NCBI GenBank assembly: GCA_937876865.1
Contig: CALEFF010000009.1
Location: 1 to 30,168, forward strand
DNA: 30,168 nt
Direction of reading: 5' to 3'
Source: an uncultured Bacteroidales bacterium
GTDB taxonomy: Bacteria; Bacteroidota; Bacteroidia; Bacteroidales; P3
The position numbers and the translations under genes were made by a program. Shown here in pieces: positions 24,346 through 30,168 of the stretch (the first letter of the stretch is position 1; each line of letters opens with the position of its first letter). The notes under the pieces were generated by a model. That model saw nothing but the letters and a program-made list of their open reading frames with translations. It did no database searches and was not told the DNA's origin.

Positions 24346-24783
24346 ATGAGTAAAGTAATACCTATGGCTTGTGATCATGCCGGATTTGAACTAAAAGAAT
24401 TTCTTAAATCTGCTCTTACTGAAAGAGGATTAGAAATTAAAGATTTTGGAACTTATACTTCTGATTCTGTGGATTATCCTGATATGATTCATCCTTTGGC
24501 TAAAGAAATTAATGCTGGAAATTATGAATTTGGAATTATAATGTGTGGTAGTGCAAATGGAGTTTCTATGGTTGCAAATAAGTATCAAAATGTTAGATGT
24601 GCACTTTGTTGGCAGGAAGAAATAGCACAATTGGCTAAACAACACAATAATGCAAATATTATATCATTACCTGCTCGTTTTATTTCAAAAGAAAAAGCAC
24701 TTTCAATAGTTGATGCTTACTTAAATACTGAATTTGAGGGAGGAAGACATCAAAAAAGAGTAGAAAAAATACCTATTAAATAA
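24346..24783 (+). CDS. rpiB: Ribose-5-phosphate isomerase B
   Basis: Cytosolic isomerase interconverting ribose-5-phosphate and ribulose-5-phosphate. The 145-residue protein has ACDHAGFELK (8-17), the DYPD segment, and CGSANGVSMVANK, containing the catalytic Cys of the RpiB/LacAB family. The usual CGSGNG/CGTGIG loop has Ala in place of the second Gly here. His and Arg in GGRHQKRVEKI near the C-terminus bind the phosphate side in known structures. It is the first gene of the cluster and ends 11 bp before the LUD/ferredoxin gene. LacA/B-type sugar isomerases are homologous but unlikely as a lone gene. Confidence 0.93.
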   Translation: MSKVIPMACDHAGFELKEFLKSALTERGLEIKDFGTYTSDSVDYPDMIHPLAKEINAGNYEFGIIMCGSANGVSMVANKYQNVRCALCWQEEIAQLAKQHNNANIISLPARFISKEKALSIVDAYLNTEFEGGRHQKRVEKIPIK

Positions 24784-24794
24784 GTTTTCTTTAT

Positions 24795-25952
24795 ATGAAC
24801 ACGAGTGAATACAAGAGATTTTTACACATTTGCAATAAAAATGTGGATAATTCTCATTTTGAGTTATTTAATCCTAATGATATGGTTCACTCGGTTTTTG
24901 ATGATATAAATAAACTTAAAAATCAAGCCTATAAAATTAGACAAAAATTCATTGATAATATAGTTGATAATCTTCTTTTATTTGAAAAAAATCTTCTTTC
25001 AAATAAAGGGAAAATTAATTGGTGTTTATCTTACGAGGATTTTACAGAACAATTACTTAATCTTTTGAGTAATAAGAAAATAAAATCTGTTAATGTTTTT
25101 TTTTCTAATTTTACAGAAGAATTAGGGTTAAAAGAAATATTAAAAAATGAAGGAATATCTTCATTTTCAAAGGAAAACAAATGTTCTATTCTTTCACCTA
25201 ACTTAGCGATTGTTGACACTGCAAGTATGTTTTCGGTGTTTGATTCTGTTTTTGAAATGGAATTATTTTTAGACTCTAAAATTAAAATATTTATACTACC
25301 AATTAACAAATTTATTTGTAATATATCTGATATTGATATATTTACACATATATTTTCAATTTATGAAAAAAATACTTCATCACCTATATTATCAAATATT
25401 TTCACTCCTTCATCTCTTGATACTAATAAAGAAACATACGTTTTCATAGTAGATAATTCGCGAAGTAATCTATTGGCTTTCAAAGAACAAAGAAAAATAT
25501 TATCTTGCATAGATTGCGGAGCTTGTAAGAAGGTTTGCCCTGTTTATCAGTCTATAAAAGATGAGCCATATAACAATACAATAACAGGACCTGTAGCAAA
25601 CGTTATCTTGCCTTACTTAGAAAATTTTGAAAATTATAAACATTTAAGTTATAATTGTTTACTTTGTGGAAATTGTTCAAGTGTTTGCCCTATAAATATT
25701 CAAATACATGATTTAATTCTTGAAAACAGAAAATTTTTCTTTGAAAATAAAATATTGGATTTTGATGATAACTTATTAATTATTAGTTTAAAAAGATTTT
25801 TTTCAAAAAGAAAAAAAATGAATTCAAAATCGTGGTATAAGAGATATTTATTGCGTAGAATGATACCAAAAACCACAAGAAAATTGGTACAAATTCCTCA
25901 ATTTTCAAAAAGAACATTTAATCAAATACAATACAATAAAACTCGAAAATAA
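24795..25952 (+). CDS. LUD-domain / dicluster 4Fe-4S protein (LutB-like)
   Basis: 385 residues. The first ~225 resemble a divergent LUD (LutB/LutC-type) domain, with ALIVDTASMF-like sequence (NLAIVDTASMFSV, 136-148). The second part has two ferredoxin-like 4Fe-4S sites: Cys238, 241, 244 and 248 (CIDCGACKKVCP), and Cys288, 291, 294 and 298 (CLLCGNCSSVCP). A basic tail follows (SKRKKMNSKSWYKRYLLRR...), possibly contacting a membrane or a partner. Characterised LutB works with LutA and LutC in lactate oxidation, but neither is here, so an electron-transfer role in another reaction is more likely. The stop overlaps the deoC ATG as TAATG, so the two are translationally coupled. Substrate unknown. 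Confidence 0.75.
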   Translation: MNTSEYKRFLHICNKNVDNSHFELFNPNDMVHSVFDDINKLKNQAYKIRQKFIDNIVDNLLLFEKNLLSNKGKINWCLSYEDFTEQLLNLLSNKKIKSVNVFFSNFTEELGLKEILKNEGISSFSKENKCSILSPNLAIVDTASMFSVFDSVFEMELFLDSKIKIFILPINKFICNISDIDIFTHIFSIYEKNTSSPILSNIFTPSSLDTNKETYVFIVDNSRSNLLAFKEQRKILSCIDCGACKKVCPVYQSIKDEPYNNTITGPVANVILPYLENFENYKHLSYNCLLCGNCSSVCPINIQIHDLILENRKFFFENKILDFDDNLLIISLKRFFSKRKKMNSKSWYKRYLLRRMIPKTTRKLVQIPQFSKRTFNQIQYNKTRK

Positions 25953-26839
25953 TGAAAAAAATAAATCAAATCGAAAATGAAGATAAATTATTAGAGTTTG
26001 TTTACAACAATAGGGTAGATGAATTTAAAGAGAGTATAGACAAAGTAATTATTTCTAATAAATTGTCAGATTATTCCGAAGAAGATTTATTTAATTTAAT
26101 ACATTATTTAGATTTAACTTCTTTAAAATCAACAGATAACGTTAAAACAATTACTCAATTTGTTAAAAATAGTGTTTTAGTCTGTAAATCAAAGAGTTAT
26201 TACGTAGGAGGAATTTGTTGTTATTCTCCATTCTTATCGCAAATCAATGATTTTAAGCCATCAAAGGAAATAAAATCGGTAGTAGTTGCAGGGGGATTTC
26301 CTCATTCTCAAATTCCATTGAACGTAAAGAAAGAAGAAATAAAATATGCAATAGAAAACGATGCAGATGAGATAGATATATGTTTAAATAGAGGTTTATT
26401 TTTTGATGAAAATAAAGAGAAAGCAGCTAAAGAGATAAGAGAGATAAAAGATTTGATTGAATCAGCAAGCAAAAACATAGTTTTGAAAGTTATTTTAGAA
26501 GTAGGGGAATTGTCTTCTTTTAAAAATATAATGCAAGCCTCACTTTTATGTTTAGAAAATGGTGCAGATTTCATCAAAACCTCAACAGGAAAGATAGAAA
26601 AAGGAGTAGACATTTATTCTTTTTCAGTAATGATGCTTGCTCTTAGGCAGTATTATTGTAAAACCAATATTTTGAAATCTATAAAAGTAGCAGGTGGAAT
26701 CAGAATGATAGAAGAGGCTATTTTATATACTAATTTATACCGAAAATTCATCACATCAGATTTTGATAATAACTATTTTAGAATAGGTTGTAGTCAATTA
26801 TTTGATAAAATCAAAGAAAAATTAACGAGAGATAAATAA
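25952..26839 (+). CDS. deoC: Deoxyribose-phosphate aldolase
   Basis: Class I aldolase splitting 2-deoxyribose-5-phosphate to glyceraldehyde-3-phosphate and acetaldehyde. The Schiff-base Lys209 (ADFIKTSTGK), the proton-relay Lys246 (KVAGGIR) and Asp142 (DEIDICLNRG) are all present. The 295-residue protein is longer than E. coli DeoC (259) through an N-terminal helical extension of about 45 residues. It is coupled to the LUD/Fe-S gene by a one-base overlap, and spt starts three bases after its stop. No deoxynucleoside phosphorylase genes are nearby. Confidence 0.93.
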   Translation: MKKINQIENEDKLLEFVYNNRVDEFKESIDKVIISNKLSDYSEEDLFNLIHYLDLTSLKSTDNVKTITQFVKNSVLVCKSKSYYVGGICCYSPFLSQINDFKPSKEIKSVVVAGGFPHSQIPLNVKKEEIKYAIENDADEIDICLNRGLFFDENKEKAAKEIREIKDLIESASKNIVLKVILEVGELSSFKNIMQASLLCLENGADFIKTSTGKIEKGVDIYSFSVMMLALRQYYCKTNILKSIKVAGGIRMIEEAILYTNLYRKFITSDFDNNYFRIGCSQLFDKIKEKLTRDK

Positions 26840-26842
26840 GAT

Positions 26843-28030
26843 ATGAAGCAATTACGTAAAAAATTATCGTTATATAACGAACCGCAAAGAGTAAAAGAAT
26901 TAGGTATTTATCCATATTTTAGACCTATTTCAAGCGAGCAAGATACAGAAGTTATCATGCGAGGAGAAAAAGTATTGATGTTTGGATCAAATAGTTATTT
27001 AGGATTAACTAATCACCCTAAAATCAAAGAAGCGAGTATTGAAGCAATAAAAAAATATGGTACAGGTTGTGCTGGTTCTCCGTTTTTAAATGGTACTTTG
27101 GATATTCATATAGAATTAGAAGAAAAACTTGCAGATTATGTTGGTAAAGAAAAGGCTATAGTTTATTCTACAGGATTTCATTCAAATATTGGAGTGATTC
27201 CTACAATTATGGGAAGAAATGACCACATTATTTGTGATGAATTGAATCATGCTTCAATAGTTGAAGGACGTAGACTTTCATTTGCTTCGTCTCATCGTTA
27301 TAAACATAATGATATGTCTTCGTTGGAAGATGTGTTAAAAAAGATTCCATACGATAGTATTAAGTTAATAGTAACAGATAGTGTGTTTTCAATGGAAGGA
27401 GACGTAGCCGATTTACATAAAATTACAGCTTTGGCAGAAGAATATAATGCTTCTGTTTATGTAGATGAAGCACATTCACTTGGAATATTTGGAAAAGAGG
27501 GTAGGGGATTATGTTCGGAATATGGATTGACAGATAAAGTTGATTTAATTATGGGAACATTTTCTAAATCCTTAGCAACAATAGGGGGATTTATAGCAAC
27601 TGATTCTGAAACTATAAATTTCTTGAAACATCATTCACGTCCATACATTTTTTCTGCTTCAATATCTCCTGCTGCTACTGCAAGTGTGATAGCAGCGATA
27701 GATATAATAAAACAAGAGCCTGAAAGAATAGAAAATTTGTGGAAGATAACAGATTATGCTTTAAAAACATTTAGAGAATTGGACTTTGAAATAGGAAATA
27801 CCTCTACTCCAATAATACCACTTTATGTAAGAGATATGGATAAAACATTCCTTATTACACAAGAACTTTATGAACAAGGAATATTTATTAACCCTGTTAT
27901 TCCTCCTGCTTGTTCTCCTGAGGATACTTTAATAAGATTTTCTCTTATGGCTACACATACAAAAGAGCAAGTAGAAGAAGCAATAGATAAATTACATACA
28001 ACATTCCGCAAATACGATATAATAAAATAA
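26843..28030 (+). CDS. spt: Serine palmitoyltransferase
   Basis: PLP-dependent enzyme condensing L-serine with a long-chain acyl-CoA/ACP to 3-ketosphinganine, the first step of sphingolipid synthesis. The sequence is near-collinear with Bacteroides Spt: MFGSNSYLGLTNHPKIKEA, CDELNHASIVEG (His136 stacking on PLP), VDEAHSLGIFG (Asp208, His211), GTFSKSLATIGGF (Lys242 forming the aldimine), and IRFSLMATHTKEQ near the end. 395 residues is the usual size. One oddity is CAGSPFLNGT (76-85): relatives normally read GSRFLNGT, so Arg is replaced by Pro80. KBL and AONS are homologous alternatives, but the close similarity to Bacteroides Spt and the downstream gene favour Spt. Confidence 0.93.
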   Translation: MKQLRKKLSLYNEPQRVKELGIYPYFRPISSEQDTEVIMRGEKVLMFGSNSYLGLTNHPKIKEASIEAIKKYGTGCAGSPFLNGTLDIHIELEEKLADYVGKEKAIVYSTGFHSNIGVIPTIMGRNDHIICDELNHASIVEGRRLSFASSHRYKHNDMSSLEDVLKKIPYDSIKLIVTDSVFSMEGDVADLHKITALAEEYNASVYVDEAHSLGIFGKEGRGLCSEYGLTDKVDLIMGTFSKSLATIGGFIATDSETINFLKHHSRPYIFSASISPAATASVIAAIDIIKQEPERIENLWKITDYALKTFRELDFEIGNTSTPIIPLYVRDMDKTFLITQELYEQGIFINPVIPPACSPEDTLIRFSLMATHTKEQVEEAIDKLHTTFRKYDIIK

Positions 28031-28037
28031 GAATATT

Positions 28038-30168
28038 ATGAATACTATCACTATAAAGACCGTTATAAATAAAAAAGATTTTAAAAAGTTTATAGATTTT
28101 CCTTATACGCTTTTCAAAGATGATAAGAAATGGGTTCCATCCTTGGTAATGGATGAAAAAACTACCTTTGACAAAAAGAAAAATCCTGCTTTGGAGTTTT
28201 GTGATTTTAAAATCTTTTTAGCATATAAAGGGCCTGAAGTAGTAGGTAGGGTTGTAGGAATGATAAACCATAAATCTAACGAGATTTGGAAAGAAAAAAG
28301 AATTCGATTTGGTTGGTTAGATTTTATAAATGAAGATATAGTTTGTCAAAAACTTTTAGAGGCGGTGGAAAATTGGGGTAGGAGTGAAGGAATGACAGAA
28401 ATAGTAGGTCCAATGGGCTTTACTGATATGGATAAGGAAGGAATGCTTGTTGAAGGCTTTGAAGAGGATTGTTCAATGCCTACTTACTATAATCCTTCCT
28501 ATTATCCAGAAATAATGGATAGGATTTCCTATAAGAAAGAAGTAGATTGGATTCAATATAGAATAAAAGCAAATCAAGAAATTCCTGAAAAGATTTTACG
28601 AATCAATAATCTAATTAAGGAAAAGTATAATCTTAGGATTGTAGAAGGACTATCGGCACAACAAATTGCAAAGAGATATGGTCAGAAATTATTTGAAACG
28701 CTAAACGAAGCTTTCTCTCATCTTTTTGGATATGTGCCTTTGAATGAAAAACAAATGCAGTTCTATATAGATATGTATTTTCCTTTTTTAGATAAAAGAC
28801 TTTTATGTTTGATTGTTGATGAAAACGATGAAATAGCAGCCTTTGGTGTTTCTATGCCTTCATTAACTGAGGCTCTTCGAAAGAGTAAAGGAAAACTTTT
28901 TCCTTTTGGTTGGTATCATCTTTTGAAAGCAATACATAATTTTGAGAATATAGATTTGTATTTTAATGGTGTTCATCCTAAATGGCAGAATAAGGGAATA
29001 CATTCTATATATTATGCTGAGATGAATAAGCAATATATAAATCTTGGTTCAAAAACTGCTATTGCAAACCCACAATTAGAAACTAATCTTGCAGCTCGTA
29101 TTTGGGAAAAATATGAGGATTCTAATATTGTTATGAGAAGAAGGGCATATATTAAAGAAATACCTGAGGATAATCGTGAAAAAGTTTTGGTAACTGGTGC
29201 AAGTGGATTTATAGGTAGTACTTTAATTGATAAATTGCTTGAAGATGGAAAATATAATGTGTATGCAGGGGTTAGGAGTACATCAAGTAAAAAATATTTG
29301 CAAGATACAAGAATAAATTTCATTGATTTAGCCTTTTCTGATTCTGAAAAATTAAAAAAACAATTAAAAGAATATAATTTTAAATGTGTATTTCATTTAG
29401 CAGGCCTTACAAAAGCAAAGAGAAATGAAGACTTTGAAAGAGTTAATTATGACTTTACAAAAAATTTGGTTGATGCTATTGATGTAAATACAACAAAACT
29501 GATATTCTTATCTTCTTTTGCAGCTCATGGACCAGGAAATGAAAAAACTTTTGATAAGGCTAAGGTGAGCGATGTGAATAATCCGAACACTGCATACGGA
29601 GTTTCAAAACTAAAAGCCGAGGAATATATTAACTCAAACTTTAAAGGAAAATACGTTATTTTGAGACCAACTGGTGTTTATGGTCCACGTGAAACAGATT
29701 ACTTTGTTTTTTTTCAAACTATTAATAATCACTTAGAACCATATTTAGGATTTGTTCCTCAACACTTGACTTTTGTCTATTCAAAGGATCTTGTAGATGT
29801 ATGTATCAAAGCTTTTGAAAGTGATATTTCAAGAAGCAACGGTGGAGCGGTTTATATTGCAACACCAAATTCCAAAATAGACAATAGTGAATTTAATAAA
29901 AATATTGCGGAATACGGTGGAGCCATATATGTAAGTTCTGAAGCTTCAAATCTTTTAATAAGCAACTGTAAATTCAATGAGAATTCCGCTAATTATTATG
30001 GAGGAGCCATGGTATGGAATGGAACAACCGGCCGCATTGAAAATTCAACATTCCGCTTAAATAAAGCAAATAGTAGAAGTTTTGTCGTTGATAATGAAGG
30101 ATATTACTTGATTGGAACTTTCAAGGGTTATGAACACTATGTTAATGCAATTTACTCTGATATGGATT
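28038..30168 (+). CDS. GNAT-like acyltransferase fused to SDR reductase (bCerS-CerR-like), 3' end foreign
   Basis: Open frame running off the window, 710 codons, starting 7 bp after spt. Residues 1 to about 372 form a GNAT-superfamily-like protein (GRVVGMINHKSNEIW; VGPMGFTDMDKEGMLVEGF; LYFNGVHPKWQNKGIHSIYYAEMN, an acyl-CoA-type loop). Residues 376 to about 599 are an extended SDR: VLVTGASGFIGS (Rossmann glycine motif), LAGLTKAK, LSSFAAHG, and YGVSK with catalytic Tyr and Lys, then RPTGVYGPRETDYFV. There is no stop or frameshift between the two parts (checked codon by codon across 29100-29200). In Caulobacter, separate GNAT-type bCerS and SDR-type CerR make ceramide with Spt, so ceramide synthase plus 3-keto reductase activity is inferred. 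From about 29834 the sequence switches to beta-helix repeats and is probably not part of the real gene. Confidence 0.8.
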   Translation, partial: MNTITIKTVINKKDFKKFIDFPYTLFKDDKKWVPSLVMDEKTTFDKKKNPALEFCDFKIFLAYKGPEVVGRVVGMINHKSNEIWKEKRIRFGWLDFINEDIVCQKLLEAVENWGRSEGMTEIVGPMGFTDMDKEGMLVEGFEEDCSMPTYYNPSYYPEIMDRISYKKEVDWIQYRIKANQEIPEKILRINNLIKEKYNLRIVEGLSAQQIAKRYGQKLFETLNEAFSHLFGYVPLNEKQMQFYIDMYFPFLDKRLLCLIVDENDEIAAFGVSMPSLTEALRKSKGKLFPFGWYHLLKAIHNFENIDLYFNGVHPKWQNKGIHSIYYAEMNKQYINLGSKTAIANPQLETNLAARIWEKYEDSNIVMRRRAYIKEIPEDNREKVLVTGASGFIGSTLIDKLLEDGKYNVYAGVRSTSSKKYLQDTRINFIDLAFSDSEKLKKQLKEYNFKCVFHLAGLTKAKRNEDFERVNYDFTKNLVDAIDVNTTKLIFLSSFAAHGPGNEKTFDKAKVSDVNNPNTAYGVSKLKAEEYINSNFKGKYVILRPTGVYGPRETDYFVFFQTINNHLEPYLGFVPQHLTFVYSKDLVDVCIKAFESDISRSNGGAVYIATPNSKIDNSEFNKNIAEYGGAIYVSSEASNLLISNCKFNENSANYYGGAMVWNGTTGRIENSTFRLNKANSRSFVVDNEGYYLIGTFKGYEHYVNAIYSDMD
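29681..29696 (+). promoter_or_regulatory. parS-like 16-mer inside the SDR coding region
   Basis: TGGTCCACGTGAAACA matches the parS sequence TGTTCCACGTGAAACA of B. subtilis type at 15 of 16 positions. It also encodes YGPRET, a conserved SDR motif, so coding constraint alone could produce it. Confidence 0.3.
29834..30168 (+). other. Foreign segment: methanogen-type adhesin beta-helix repeats
   Basis: After codon 599 the frame reads SNGGAVYIATPNSKIDNSEF, then NKNIAEYGGAIYV, NCKFNENSANYYGGAMVW and NSTFRLNKAN. These are repeats of the right-handed beta-helix/adhesin-like proteins abundant in Methanobrevibacter and Methanosphaera. The end (GTFKGYEHYVNAIYSD) also resembles their post-repeat region. 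The SDR should continue with a SDG-type C-terminal domain of about 100 residues. Codon use changes too (GGAGCC, GGCCGC). An assembly join between two organisms is the likely cause. Confidence 0.75.

Noticed and set aside
29012..29323. Minus-strand 103-residue frame at 29012-29323
   Set aside because: It is the shadow of the GNAT-SDR coding frame, which is continuous and motif-rich across this stretch.
1..30168. tRNA or rRNA genes
   Set aside because: No tRNA GGTTCGAATCC-type T-arm or rRNA signature was seen on either strand; not an exhaustive covariance search.

Overview
The window is AT-rich (roughly 30% GC by eye) and is most probably a chromosomal segment of a low-GC, strictly gut- or rumen-type member of the Bacteroidota (Bacteroidales-like). 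Supporting signs are the Bacteroidetes-type ClpP, UDP-GlcNAc 2-epimerase and serine palmitoyltransferase sequences, a complete Na+-NQR operon, the lack of Shine-Dalgarno sequences, and promoters that fit the Bacteroidetes pattern TTTG-N19-TAnnTTTG (clearest ahead of nqrA).

Layout. 1-2895 (+): tail of an unknown gene, then wecB, a polyprenyl diphosphate synthase and clpP, closed by a strong terminator. 2978-5190: a small accessory island with a 32-bp tandem repeat, a gene of unknown function, a PD-(D/E)XK nuclease-like gene, a palindrome-bearing gap and, on the minus strand, a YoeB-type toxin with its antitoxin. 5218-10662 (-): an overlapping run lpxL-like > dnaE > queG. 10860-16635 (-): nqrABCDEF with its promoter and terminator. 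16840-18633 (-): sppA. 18678-18719: a long dyad with a parS-like core. 18770-20761 (-): hutU. 20836-22721 (-): a DUF6973-like secreted protein overlapping an M28 peptidase. 22918-23862 (-): nadA. After a 483-bp divergent promoter region, 24346-window end (+): rpiB, a LUD/ferredoxin-type protein, deoC, spt, and a large open frame that fuses a GNAT-fold acyltransferase-like domain to an SDR reductase.

How the genes work together. nqrA-F encode the sodium-pumping NADH:quinone oxidoreductase. WecB, the late acyltransferase and the prenyl synthase serve the envelope or isoprenoids. The last operon couples sugar-phosphate enzymes (RpiB, DeoC) and a redox Fe-S protein to sphingolipid synthesis: Spt makes 3-ketosphinganine, and the fused protein has the two activities expected next, N-acylation (bCerS-like) and ketone reduction (CerR-like). 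The fused architecture is the most interesting biological observation here.

Caution: from about 29834 to the end, the frame switches from the SDR domain to right-handed beta-helix repeats typical of methanogen (Methanobrevibacter-like) adhesin-like proteins. The most likely explanation is a chimeric metagenome join, not a natural protein.
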